DNA from: Dipylidium caninum
Lineage: Eukaryota; Platyhelminthes; Cestoda; Cyclophyllidea; Dipylidiidae
Reading direction: 5' to 3'
Assembly (NCBI GenBank): GCA_017562135.1
Contig: QEYB01001179.1
Coordinates: 531,001 to 595,000, forward strand
Length of the DNA stretch: 64,000 nucleotides
The notes below the pieces were generated by a model. That model was not told where the DNA came from, ran no database searches, and saw nothing but the letters and a program-made list of their open reading frames with translations. Every line of letters begins with the position of its first letter. Within the stretch, counting starts at the first letter, position 1. Position numbers and translations under genes: made by a program. Positions 23,701 to 36,346 of the stretch are shown here, piece by piece.

Positions 23701-26700
23701 TGACAGTTTCGTTGGTCCCTTCTCGTTGGCAGTGTCTTTCGTTCTCCTTGGTCACGTTGCCGCGCGAACTCTTCTTCGAGGTGGTACCCGTCCTGTCTGT
23801 CGTCAGCGAATGTCCGCCAACCACCCACCTTCCACCGACACGACAAGGTGGCCGGGGGAGGGGAAGGAGCTTTCCGACCTCGTGTCGCCGGTAGAACCAG
23901 CAGAGCGGACCGAACAAGATGTGTCGCCAAGGCTACATTACCGTGGAGACAATACGCTTCACCCGGTCGTCCCACTTCATAGTCTGCGTGTCTCGGCGCC
24001 ACAAGAAAGGGCGACACGTCTCATTTTCGTGTCTCCCACCTCTGTCAAGAACAGCCTGTCGCTCTCACTTCCGACCGCGGGGAGCCCTTCCACGTCCCCG
24101 TCGACGAGGACAGTCGGCAATCGCTTCCCCTCCTCATCCTTCACCGCCATGTGCTTCGAGATAGTCGTGTTGGTAACGAGAGCATTCATTCAACACTACC
24201 GTCTCATCTGTAGGAAATAGCCACTTTTATCATTTTACAATGTCTGTGCATCAATTAGCAAGATTAGTCCTCTGGCAGTTCTTTATCCCCTTTATGGCGC
24301 CTCCATAAAAAGCCCCGAGCCCGGTTAGAAGGGGACGCTTGCTTACCTTGGGCACAAACACCTCAAAGGTTAGTCGGACGGCAAACGCCGCCCTCCCGGT
24401 GGTAGGCCATGGTTTGGGAGGCACAAATACGCCTCCTCATGCGTCCTGCTCCAACTCTCCCCGCCTCCCCCGCCCCGCCCCATCCCAATGCCACGCGCTG
24501 CCGCGAAATCCACTCGGTTCGACGATCTCCCCGCGAGTGGATGACGACTAAAGTGCTGACTTGAAAGGTTGTCTGCGCCACTTCTTTCTGTTTTCCTAGT
24601 GCGTTCCACACAGGGCAGGACGCCATGTCAACGAATTTTAGTGTAGTAGGAGAAAAAACGGCGCAGGCGACGTTTTTAGCCTTCCCCTACGGCGTCAGTC
24701 GTTGCGATGACAGGCTGGCGACGCGGGACGAAGGTCACGATGCCTCTCATGTCAACTTGTCAATTGACTTGTTCTTCCCGAGGCGTTAAATAGGTGTTTT
24801 TGTGGCATGTGAGACTGTTTGTTTGTGTTGATCAACCCGAGGTGATGGCCTCAGCCGGGTGACTAGTGGTAAGGCGAAATCTTGCCACCAGCCAGGTTAA
24901 AGTGATTTAAATATTTACGATGTGACTCAAAGGTGCATTAAATAAATTGGTACTCACAACCCTCCGCTTAGGGCTCCCTCAGTCGTCCTCCTTTGGCCTT
25001 CGGCCCCGCGCCTCCTGGTGTGGGGCTGCGGGAAGTCTCGTAAATCCCGTTTGCAGGGTCGGGGGCCGCCTGGGGGTGGCGCGCCGGGCTAGCGCATGTC
25101 ACGAGAGATGACAAGGGGGTTGGTTTACTGGGTGCCACTCCTTCCGGTGCCGGTTCGCCAGGGGAGACATCGCGCCCACCACGGCTACACGACGTGACAA
25201 AGTGGGTGGGGCGCTCTCGTCCCCGTCCTCACTAAGCCCTTTCCTCCTCCGCCTTGGCTCCTCCTGGGTTCCTCCTCCTCCTCCTCGCCTCCTTGTCCTC
25301 GGCTCCTCCTCCCCCCTTGGGCTCCGTATCCAAAACAGGGTGGAAAGGAGATGGAAGGTGACGCGTTTATAATGGCATGTGCACGCGACTTCGACACTCG
25401 GGTCGGCGGCTTAATCGAGGAAAGCCATGTGTTTGGTCGGTGTGTGCATGAAGTGGGGGCTGCAGGTGGGGGGTGGGCGGGGGACTGTCGAGTCAAAACT
25501 CCGCACCAAACTGCGGCATGAAACCGCCTTTTTCTTGACTTCCAGGCAAAAAAGGAGGTGAATATCTTGAAGGTTCTGCAAAAGCAAAATCCTCATCCAA
25601 ATGACCCGTCCAGCAATTTTCCCATTGTCGAAATGTTTGAGAACTTCATGTTTCATGAGCACATGTGTCTCACCTTCGAATTACTCGGCTGTTCGCTCTA
25701 CGACCTCATCAAGGATAAGAAGAATGAGGGCCTCCCGCGTGACCGGGTGCGGCGGCTTATGTCCTCTGTTTTGGACGGCCTCTCCTACGTGTGGCGCGCG
25801 AAAATTATCCACTGCGATCTGAAGCCAGAGAACGTCCTTCTCGTTAGTCACTCCACCGGCGACGGACCCGACGATATTCGTGACCAGGTGAAGATCATTG
25901 ACTTTGGCTCATCGTGTTTCGTCGGGCAACAATGCTATCCGTACATTCAGTCGCGCTTCTATCGAGCCCCGGAGGTTATTCTGCGTCTTGACTACAACCA
26001 ACCGATTGATGTGTGGAGTTTCGGATGCCTCGTCTTCGAGATGATTCGAGGTGAGTGCGTCAGGATGGCGCCACCCCGTGGACTCGAGCCCGTTTCCCCT
26101 CTCAGTAATGGCCAAAGTGGCCAGAGTTGGAGTGAAGTGGGCAGTAGCCCCGAATGACTCTGTCACCGGCCCTAATGGTCGTTTTAAGGGGATTTTACGG
26201 GACACCGGCTCGGGTTGAGGCTCTGTCTCACTTTTCCGCCTGTTGAGGCGGTTTTACAAACAATTTGACGGGTTTTTGACTGATGGGTGGGGAGCCAAGG
26301 GCCTCAGGGCATCATGGGGTGGCATTCTTGTCACCTTCGTGGCAATGGGAGATTAACTTCACACCGACATCGGTGAGTGGTGACGATTCACGTTGCAACG
26401 GGACTCTCCTCCCAGTCAACAACCTCCCACCGGTGTGATGGGCAGCCGCTTGAGTCGGCGGGGCGAGGCAGCGCCGTCTCGTTGGTTGGAACAATGCCTG
26501 ACGTCTTTGATGCCATCTGCTGCAGTGGGAGGAGACACTCGGTCACGCCAACTGCGGGGCGGGGGAGCAATTAAAGCCCGTCAGACCGGCCGTGTTCTCC
26601 TTTGGTCTTCCTTGTCGTGCCTTGGCCATGCCGACATGAATTTGGTGGTATGCAGGTGCGAAGACTTGTCGCCCAGAGGGTAGACGCGGTAGCAGAAGAA

Positions 26701-28599
26701 GAAGTGATTCCCAACCTGTCACAGGGCAAACTTTTTATTTCAGGCTACCCCCTTTTCCCGGGTGAAGACGAGTTTGATCAAATGGCTTGCATGATGGAGA
26801 AGTTGGGAATGCCTCCGTCCTCCATGGTCGTGAATTCGCGTGTCTTTTCCCGATACTTCATCGAAATTGACAGTGGGAAAAAGTACTACAATCCCGTGGA
26901 TAAGAAGACACTCTTAAAGTTTATTCCAAAATACTGCACGACTCGCCTGAATGCGGATGGCACGAACGAACTTCAGCCAACTATTTCAAGACGCACTCGA
27001 CAACCACGCAAACAGCCGGGCGCAATTCCAGTGACTCGGGCTCTGGTCAGCAAAATCACCAGCGTCTCCGGCAAGTACATCGACTACGCGGCGACACAGA
27101 CGGAGGAGGTGGACAACGGTCACGTGGTGAAGTTGATAGAAGCCTGTCTCAAATGGATACCCGAGGAACGCGTCACTCCTGATAAGGCTAAGAGCTTTTC
27201 TTGGTTCACCTACAATGCCAGCCAGGCGCCTGTGTCGCTCGCTACAGCGACGGTTAATCCAAAAACCTCAGCATTGAATAGACGAGTTAATGAGAATAAT
27301 CGAGGTCCTCTTCACACAGAGGCGTATGGTAAGTTGGGGAGAACTGTGCCCAATGGAGTTTCTGGTCAACTACATCAACTCTCGTCGGTTGTGACCGCGG
27401 CCACAGACCTGGAACCGCGGCCTTCTTCGCCTCAACAGTCCGCTGTTCCTCGAAATGGCATCAATCAGACGACATCCAGCGTCCTTCAGAATGTAAGGGC
27501 AACGCGAGCGAAATATACCTATGTGGATCCAGAAGGTCTCGGGAAGCTCAGCTCCACGTCCTCCATTTCGTCGGGCGAGGATAAGCAGGAGGAGAGGATA
27601 CTCTATCCCCGCACGCATAAGCTGCCGAGTCCACCGTTAATTTCAATTAAAAAGGAAAGCCATCCCGTCATCGGGGGCTCGGAGAAGAAGGTGTCAGACG
27701 TCTCGGCGCCCTCGGTAGACTCCAGTTTTGAGGAGAATGAACCTCACCACGCGGATGGTCTTCGCTACTTGAAGAATGAGCGCCACCCGCAGAACTACGA
27801 ACATTTACGAAGGCGAAAACAGGATGTAGGCGCTAAGAGGTTCACCGAGCCGGTGGGCACTGATACCGAGGCGAAGGGCGACAGTCTCCACTCGACTAGA
27901 AATTTCTCTAGTCGACCTGTTGTCAGCTCACCGTCTCCGGACGAGGACTTACAGAAGAGTGGCCGACATAATCCGCGCTCCTTGGACACTAACTCGCAGT
28001 GGGATATGTCCGTTGTGGGGAGACTGGACAAGGCGCTCACCAACTCGTATGCCAGCAGTGTTGGGCGGAGGCCACATCATGCTTGCCACTCGGTGGTGCT
28101 TACGGATAAACGCATCGTCCTTAAATCCGATTGCGAGAGATCTCGAGCGCGTTTGCCCTCGTCTAACACAGAGGATACACGATGCAAGACGAAAATGACG
28201 ACAAGTGATAATTTTTACTCAAATGCACACTTTGGGAGATATTCGAAGGCGCCCGACGTCTCGATGGATAGCAGATATGCGGATGGCGACGAGATTACAT
28301 TTAGACAGTTAGCGCTGCCGGCGCCATTAACGACGCGAACGTCGAAAAACACTTTTTCCGCTAGTGCGGCCGTCGGCAAGGATGTGAGGAAGCCCCGACA
28401 AACGCATGTCCGCACCGAGGACCCGCGTTCGAGCAATTCTTACCACTTTAAGCCGGCTTCTCAACGTCAACAGAACGGTCGGGTGAACGATGAGGTGGAG
28501 AATGCGGAACGTAATTTTGAAACCGTCAAACAACTCCGACAGCCCTACACAGTCACCAAATCATCCACCCTGGCGCGGTCCTTCTTGGAGGGCCTGTGA
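17752..28599 (+). CDS. DYRK: Dual-specificity Tyr-regulated kinase, class II (DYRK2/3/4 group)
   Basis: CMGC-family protein kinase that autophosphorylates a loop tyrosine and then acts on Ser/Thr. Exons: 17752-17889, 20681-20762, 21799-21965, 25546-26050, 26744-28599. Every junction is in phase, giving 915 residues. Exons 1-2 join as EYPVIYYRGENMKK, matching the class II SYPEIYFLGLNAKK segment. The DH box is VPHDHIGYRFE (80-90). Kinase landmarks: Gly loop GGGSFGNV (96-103), Lys118, hinge FELL (173-176), HCDLKPEN (Asp220), DFG (248-250), activation-loop YPY (260-262) before IQSRFYRAPE, and DVWSFGC. GYPLFPGEDEFDQMACM starts the last exon. The kinase domain ends near residue 452. A 463-residue Ser/Arg-rich tail follows with no known domain, whereas vertebrate DYRK2 and DYRK3 end soon after the kinase. 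Assignment to DYRK2, 3 or 4 is not possible by eye. Confidence 0.94.
17890..20680 (+). other. DYRK intron 1 (2.8 kb)
   Basis: Non-coding between the first two DYRK exons. It contains a short CAGG tetranucleotide run near 18704-18725 and a few CA/TG-rich patches. No exon is supported: the phase-0 join of 17889 to 20681 already restores the family motif. Confidence 0.6.
20763..21798 (+). other. DYRK intron 2 (1.0 kb)
   Basis: Non-coding. It contains a (CA)n tract at about 21200-21214 and a (TG)n tract at about 21654-21671. Open frames on both strands are short and fit no family. Confidence 0.6.
21966..25545 (+). other. DYRK intron 3 (3.6 kb)
   Basis: Separates the ATP-binding-lysine exon from the rest of the kinase domain. 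GC content rises from about 23.4 kb onward. A 177-codon ATG frame lies at 23687-24220 (plus), with a hydrophobic start (SLAVSFVLLGHVAA) and then a basic, Ser/Pro-rich body; overlapping antisense frames suggest composition rather than coding. CTC-rich simple sequence lies at 25245-25315. No gene is supported. Confidence 0.5.
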
Positions 28600-28995
28600 T
28601 GTAAAATTCATCGTATTTTCTCACTTCCCATTGATATTTTCGCACCCACTTTGTTAACTTAGTTGTTGTAAAATACTGTCTGAAGGTGGGCGGCCAAATG
28701 TAGCCGTTTTGCTGCAAGCCCGACCTCAGTCCGCGTCGGCTGGTCTTCTTCGGCCCCACCTCGGCCAGGCGAGACCGGCCGCGGGGGAGACGAGCTGGCG
28801 GGCAGCGGGGAGGAATCTCAGACGTTCTTTCGTCTCCACTGTGTCTCGTGCCGAAGTCTTTCCTACCATCCCCTTGGTATTTGACCCAGATTCCACTCAT
28901 CCTCCACTCTTTCTTTCTCTATCTTCATCCCTTTCTTGCTCACTCCCGCTCCCTCCGATCTGAGCACAGCAAACACCTCACTTGTCCAAGACGCT

Positions 28996-29023
28996 ACACA
29001 CACACACACACACACACACACAC
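28996..29023. repeat. (CA)14 microsatellite downstream of DYRK
   Basis: Fourteen perfect CA units, the longest dinucleotide run in the window, about 400 bp after the DYRK stop codon and probably within its 3' UTR. Confidence 0.95.
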
Positions 29024-29171
29024 CACACGCTCCCCCATTCCCTTTATGTGCGTGTGTCTTTTAATGTCTATGCGTGATTATATTAAAGCATGACAACTGA
29101 TATTTTCCGTCAATGTGCGAAGTAGGTGTTTGATAGAATCAAACCATTGAAAAAGTGTGGGTAAACACACT

Positions 29172-29232
29172 CGGTGCAGCGGTTAAGTGCGTAATACGAC
29201 GTTATAGCGACGCAGGAGTTCAAAAGTCTCAG
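29172..29232 (+). other. tRNA-like A-box/B-box pair (possible SINE or tRNA relic)
   Basis: GGTGCAGCGGTTAAGTGCG closely resembles a tRNA D-arm/A-box. About 40 nt later, GAGTTCAAAAGTCTC resembles a degenerate B-box. No matching acceptor stem can be drawn, so it is not a working tRNA gene. A decayed tRNA-derived element or chance would both explain it. Confidence 0.2.
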
Positions 29233-30637
29233 TGCCTTTTAGCTACGGAGAAGTAAAAATAGACAGAAAACACTTAAAAAGGCTCGGTAAAGAGGCAAAA
29301 GATGTGAGAGAAAGAAAATTCCAATCTTCTGGTGCCAATGTCATGTTGCATTGAGAAGTTTTATAGAGGAGGAGGATGAATTGCGGCAGACGGAGCATTT
29401 GCGCCAGTTGAGAGGCGGTGTGTGGATTCACTGTTGGTCCGCGAAAGGCCTGATGAGACTCCGCCGACTGCAGTGCCAAGCGGCGACGCTGTGGACTGGC
29501 GTGGAATCTCGCCGAATATGTCTCCACAATGGGGCGTAATTGAGGGCGCCGCTTGCAACGCTGTTGCCTTTCTTTGGCGGGTAATTGCTTTTGAGCATTA
29601 AAATTTGCCTCAACGCCCGATTGGTCGTTGATGGAGGCGGGTTATCCGTCACCTGGGAGAGCTTAGAGCCATCAATTACCGAATTGTTCGGCAAATCGCC
29701 GTGGGACTCCAAAATTACGCCTACGTCCTAATATGCAGGGGAGAAGCCGAGTAAAAAAAGCAACATGGGGGCGTAAGTCTGAGTGCAAAATTTTTTTCAT
29801 CAAGGCGCACAAGTCTGCCCGATCCGTGTTGAATTATGGAAACAGGAATTTTGGGACAGGAAGATGGTCACTCCACCTTGACGCAACCGAATGAGACTCC
29901 TCATCAACCCGTCAATTACTGGAGTTTCGAAATTGCGCATTGAATGTTCAAATTTTTAAATGTATAGCTCCTTACATAGTTGAAATGATAAATGAAAAAA
30001 TTTGCTACGGCTATTTGCCTTTGGTTACTCGAATTTTTTCAGGGGAACATTAAGAAAACGAAGAAGGGACAATGAAGGGGATGCAGACAGCCTGTAAAAA
30101 ACCATTAAACGAGAATACAAAGAATCATTTCACATTTTAAGAAATGTAAGATCGCTCGCTTGGCGTCATGTTGATCTCACACGTCAATGATTCGCATGCC
30201 TTCTGTTTGACACAAAGCTAAACAAGCTTCGTGGTATATCATTTGACTGGAAGGGTTAATTAAGAGGCCATTTTTTAAATGAATACGTAGGGAAGAGTTG
30301 TTTGAAGCTTGGTTGGGGTTAACCCATAAAACATAGAAGAAATACGAATGTCTGAGCATATTTTCAGGCTTAGTCATTTGAGCAATGCTTTAGATTGTTA
30401 AACATCCGAGTTATCGAAAGTTCTATCTATTTTATAGCTACTTGACGGACTGAAAACAAAGGAGTTGGGGTTAAATTGCAAGATGTGTTTATGCGAATTC
30501 GAATCAGGCAGGAGGAAAAATCCTAACCCATAAGATAAATACGAATCGGGAAACAATGTAAAACAAACGTACTCACGTTATACACAGTACCGCTTCCTAT
30601 TTCGGGAACTCCAACGTCCCAATAATAAATATTTGAT

Positions 30638-33600
30638 ATGAGAAGGGTGAATATAAAAGCTCTACCCAATAGGTTAATATTCGATTACATGCCTCGCATC
30701 AAGAGTAGTTTGAAGGCTTGGACGTTGCGTATACGTAAGTTTAGAAAGACTAGTATGCTCCTATTTTCGATTGTTTCACTTTACGATATTCTATTTCAGA
30801 TGGACTGGCGATTCTGTTGCTGTATTTGACCCAGTATGAACATACGAAAGGTCGAAAAATGCTTTTCTGGGCAATTTCGGTGGCTGTTTTTTTTACAATT
30901 AAGCGAAACGGTGCTGTCCGTTTTTTGAGTTTGGCAAAAGAGTAAAAGACATATTCAGGATTAAAGGGCAAGTGGCAGATTACACAACTTCTGAAGTCTG
31001 CACAAATTACAAAAGAGAACCCACAAAAGGGGATGATACAATGGTTGAAATTTAGATACCACCAAGGAATTATCCTCTCTATTATTATCTAACTACAACT
31101 ACTAAGAAGTAATTAAATGTTACTTGTTCACTGATCTAAAAAAAATATAAGTCTAAATTCGCAAACAATGATCGCGAATTTACTAATATTTATTGTTTTA
31201 TCTTTCTCAAGGTTTTTTGTTTCTTTAAGTGAATCATATCATTTACTTACCATTTATTAATGGGTCAAATAGCTACATCTGCTTAACCGCGAGTTGTGAA
31301 CCTCAAGAACGGAGGTTCCAGGACTGCGATGGGTAAAGTGTCACTGGCGCTTAAATTCTCTTTTATAATACTATTACAATATATGGAAAACAGTCCTAAA
31401 AGTTTTTTCATGTTAAGTCTGTGTCGTGAAACATGAGTTCTGGCGATTTCTCTAATATATAGCCGCACGTAAATACATCTCGATCTCTGCAATTGATTCT
31501 TCGACTTTAATTAATACACATAACATGACGCAGGCAATATAAAATGTTGCTCAATTCCTCACAGTAGGTCTTACCCTTCTAATATATGCAATTCTGGCAT
31601 TTTCGTCCAAATGCCGCGACTATTAAAAGGTTCACAGAACCTTTCAGCTTTTTAAGCTATTTCCTCATCATTCATCTGTTGTACCGCCGGCCGTTTGCTA
31701 TATTCTTACTTTTGCCTTCCTTTATTGAGTATAATACATGGTGATTTGTCTTTCAGATAAGCATAATGATTGCTTGGGACATATTCCCTTCACTGCTGTC
31801 GTCGCTTTCATCTTCGTGGTCATTGGCTCCACAGTGGCTGGAGGGACTCTCCACAAAGCATTTCTCGAAACGGAGGAGATCTTCTCCGTTAATTTTATCT
31901 CCATTCCCTGGTAATGGACGCCAGTTGCTACTGCTGGCCTATTTGATTTTTTCCTCACTTTATGCCTGAATGAAATGCAACCGGTTTCACTCATGCGAAA
32001 ACAATTTTACGATCCTTTTAACTGGTCTGGTTACTGCGCTTACGGGTGCACCATGAGGCAGAATTTTATCTCGCTTCGCTTCTTGTCGGCTTTCCTTCTC
32101 TTCCATTTGCATTATTGACTTTTGTATCATAAAACCTCACTTAGCCGACTAGTTACGACACCATTTCCATGGTACACTTAAAGACGCACATTTCTGGGGT
32201 AATGAGATACACGCGATACTGATACTTCTTTAGTGCCTCACAGTTAGCATGTAGCTTTACTTTTCCCCTTCCCACTTCATAGTAGGAAGGCTTTTTAAAT
32301 CCCGCCTTCGCTCCTTAACATTTTGTCAATTATTTTCTCGTCTCTATTCAACTTGTAGACTCAAAATCGCTCAGTTTTTTTTCACTCATTTATGTCCGCT
32401 TTGAATATTAAATGATCACCGTACATGATTGCATTAGAGAATACTATAAAGTGGACTAATGCAACACGAAACGACTCGAGTTTATTTTCAAACCTGACGT
32501 GCAACACGATGGGAATGGGTGGGTACGCCAACACTAGGTGATGACTGAGAGCATAAATAGCTGCGATGAGAGGCGAGGGGACAATATTGTGGCATCATAA
32601 TAAGTTGTTTACGTGTATGAAATTTACTCGAAAGCAAATTGTTTTTAATGGTTTACTTCACCATACTTGCAAATTAGTTCGGTCTCTTTGATAAATTTTG
32701 ATTTGTTTTTATGAATGAATTACCAAGGACGAGGGCAAAGGGTACCTCGAGTTGGGTAAACAGTAACCAAACAATAGGAGACCGTAATTTCCTGGTGAGA
32801 CGAGGTGGAAGCGGCAGTAAAATTATTTCTGCGGGGGCGATTTTGGAGATAAGTGACGGGCTCTCTCAATGTACCATCTTAGTAGTGGTCTTCTGACCTT
32901 ATTTCACTTTTTCTTCTCTACTCCTCATTTTATGAGAAAAAAACGACCTGTCTTTATTGCTAGTTACTGAGAATGTTGGAGCGGGTGGAGAGGATTTTAG
33001 TTACCAAATGTGGCCTAAATTGGAGCTGTCTTTTTGTTTGTCAATTTTTCTTCTGATCCACAGAAAATGAAGAAAACGATCAATGGGTTCTTGAATTAGG
33101 CAATACTACTGATGAGCAGCGGGAGATTTTTAGTAGCATGACGACTTTTTAACGGTTATTTCAGGATGTGGTATCTACGACTGGCAGAGTGGCTGATATG
33201 TGCCGTGGCAGTCTGCCTCGCCGTAATGATGGTCATTTTCGCCGCTGTTGTGAATAAACGAACTCGTGGACGGAAGAGTCGGGGCGTTGAAAAGGGCTGC
33301 ATTATGGGCGGACGCAGAACCGCAACTTTTGTAAGTCTCATTGAAGCGGCCTTTTTACAAATCCCCAGACGTTATTTAGACATTGGCTACGCCACGGAAG
33401 GTAAAGTGTTTAATGGCTCAGTTGCCGGTGAGCGGGGAAGAGTGGACTTGCATGACGCCAGGACTCAATGAATCTTCACTCACAATGGCTCTTTCACTAA
33501 CCCTCATGAACTTGTCATTGTCAATGAGGCCAAAGACCTCGTTTACGGGTTAATGTTCCAGCTGACGCAAATGTGTTACTGGCGGCTTGATTCGTGTGGA

Positions 33601-36315
33601 GGGACACGCAACCATACTATTTCATAGTGATGCCGGAGGGGGAGATGAAGAAGGACGGCTGAAGGGTTGACTGACTCCTCGTGAAACGAAATGCGCAATC
33701 CAATCTGTGTCTCCTGTCCTGAACAAATAGAACAAACTTTTAAGCTTGTCCTACAAAACTAAAAGTGAACCATTTCACTGCATTTGCGTGCGGGGGGTAA
33801 TTTTGCGCTGCCTCTTCTCCCCTCTCCCTTCCCGCCACCGTCACCACCGCCCTCAACTCTCCCCCCCCCTCCTCTCTCCACTCGGGGCGGGTTTTTAACC
33901 GCAACTGGCGTCCTCGCTTTTCGACTCTTTCTGTTATCGTCCCGTCAATTGGCGTGGCATGTCGGTGAAATTCGGTGGGCGGAGCGAAATCCATCGACTG
34001 AGTTGCATACACCGCTTTATCCTTTCCTCAAACCCATCGCTCGCCTCCTACTGGGCGATTTAATGGGAGAGCCCGAATTCCCTTCCGTGCCTGCACATGA
34101 ACGCGAAAGTGGCATTAAAGGCAGTTAGTCCGAAAAGAAATGGCTCCGTTGGAAAAAGTCCACTGCTGAGACGTACGCATCCTCGCCTCTCCTTCGCATT
34201 CGACTGTTGCAAACCTTAAAAATATTCCCCTTTCTGTGGAGGTAACCAAGTAATTCCTAGAGGAATTTGTTGGTCTCTTTTGCGATTTATAATTCTTTCA
34301 TCTTTTACCTAAAACACGCCCTTCGACCTTGTCCTTTGGCCGCACAAACTTGTCTCCGTCCCATGCCGCGATTATGGAATCAACGGCCCGTTGGCATAGG
34401 ATCATTTCGGCCTGATTTCGCAGTTCATTCAGCATAGCCTCTCCTCAAGTTGTCAGTCGATGGCAGTATGCTTCCGAACGTCTGAAAATGTCAATTTTGT
34501 GGTCCAAGTGGTGCATTGAATGCTGCCGAGGTGTCGATCTCACACCGAAAGAATGCGGCCACCTACCCGTTCCAGCTGTGGCCGTGGTTGAGTTTGTCCT
34601 CCTGAGAAAAAGCCCAGAAATGTGCGTAGATCTGAGTATCTACACAGCTCGTATAGTACGGTGCCACCTTTTCATCCTCATGGGTTGTCAGGCTTCGTCT
34701 TTGGCACCTGTCACAAACGGAGCCAACCATTCACGTGCACTCAAGTGTATTCTGCCCTCGGGAGGCAGGAGTGATACAATCGCATGCTTAGATTCCGTGC
34801 TAGATTTGAAAAAATTTCCCTCCGTCTTTAAGAGACGGCAAACTGCCTTTTTGCCCGACTCGGCCTCACTGACATATCCGCAGTGGAGCCGAATCCTCTG
34901 CTTTTTATTTTAAATCTCCACCCTTGATAGATGCATTCACAAAAACACTGTTGCACTGACAGTCACTTTCGGGGTATTTTTAGCACCGCCTGCCAGCCGA
35001 GAATGCTGGTGGGGGGGGGGGGGGGGAGAAAGTGACAGATGTCCATTGGACAGAGACAACTCTGTTTTTAAATATTCGACAGGAGAGCGCCTCCACACCC
35101 TCCGCTCCGGGTGGATGACCGACGCGAGCCGATTGTCTGCATTCCACAGCAAATCTGATTGGTTGCGGCATTTTTTGTGGTTGTGCCAGCAACGGCACCA
35201 GATTTCATGACGGAATGGCGGAATTCATTTCGTGGAAAAGTTAAAAAACCGCCAAATTTCCTGCCCCAATGTTTTTCCCATTCTTCAGGCCCTGCCGTCA
35301 CTTTGACTAATCTTGTTGACAGTCACCGTGGCTCCGGAACCCAAAATGTTTATCCACAGACACAGATAGCTTATGGAATGGCCGAGGTGAGACGTTAGTG
35401 CCACCTCTTTTCATATTCACATGCTATGGTGGAAAAAGAGATGGCAAATTTCACATTGGCATGAAAGCGCGCCGACTATGACACCCAGTTTGGAACCGCT
35501 TGCTAAAATTCGGTTGCGGGTGCAAAGAGTCTCTGTGTATTTGAAGCAGTTTGCATTATTAGATCGCGATTTTTGTTAAAGCCGCACCACAGTCCTCAAC
35601 AGCTGGGTCATTTCCTCGGGGTGTCAGGAGAGGACACAGTCGAGGACTCTGTGGATGCCCGGGATACCGAGAGACGTTTCGAGCTCGAGGCAGCTCAAAG
35701 ACCAGGTTTGATAGCAGGGGCTGCCGCCAGTCAACTTGCAGGCCACCACACGTCCAAATTGCCGATGTGTTGAGAGTATTTCAGTTAATTTTATCATACC
35801 AGTGTGCAAGCGTAGGGGTTTCTCGATTTCGCCCAATCTTGGACTACTCATTCAAGGCCGCTGGGTCAGCCCATTCATGCGGCTGGTAGATTTCCCGAGA
35901 ATAGGGCGTTAAAAGCGTATCCCTCAGGTTGGTCAGTTGCTGGCATAGGTTTCAGCCGAGACGTTCTAATTGCACCCAGGTGGGTTCTTCTGATTGGACG
36001 ACGAGACTAGCCAGCCTCATAGTCGGGAAGACTCTCCGTCTGCGCGATTGGCGGAGGAGTGCCGACACTCCCCCCATCCTGGTAACGATCCAGTCAGCTT
36101 CAGAGTCAATTACCTCTGCGCTATCCCCATTCAGGTGCACTACTCTTCGGCTCCAAACTTACGCATTCTTCGCCGTCACTGCGGTTGAGTTTAGAACAAA
36201 AGGCCGTCTGCAATTTCATTGGCTGGCGGCACAACCAATAGCAGGCCTCTCTCAGTAGCATTTGCTAAATGTCGGAAAATATTTACAAATTTGGGGCGAA
36301 TTAATAAAAATAAAT

Positions 36316-36346
<31 letters not shown>

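Larger units (their letters stand above)
28600..30637. other. Intergenic region after DYRK and before the M6 gene
   Basis: Holds the DYRK 3' UTR (possible ATTAAA poly-A signal at 29082-29087) and presumably the M6 promoter. It contains a (CA)14 microsatellite and a tRNA-like promoter pair (separate entries). Minus-strand frames at 29243-29527 and 29428-29712 have no recognised family. Confidence 0.5.

Noticed and set aside
23687..24220. 177-codon ATG frame with a signal-peptide-like start in DYRK intron 3
   Set aside because: GC-rich context, overlapping antisense frames of similar length, basic Ser/Pro-rich body and no family resemblance; listed only within the intron entry.
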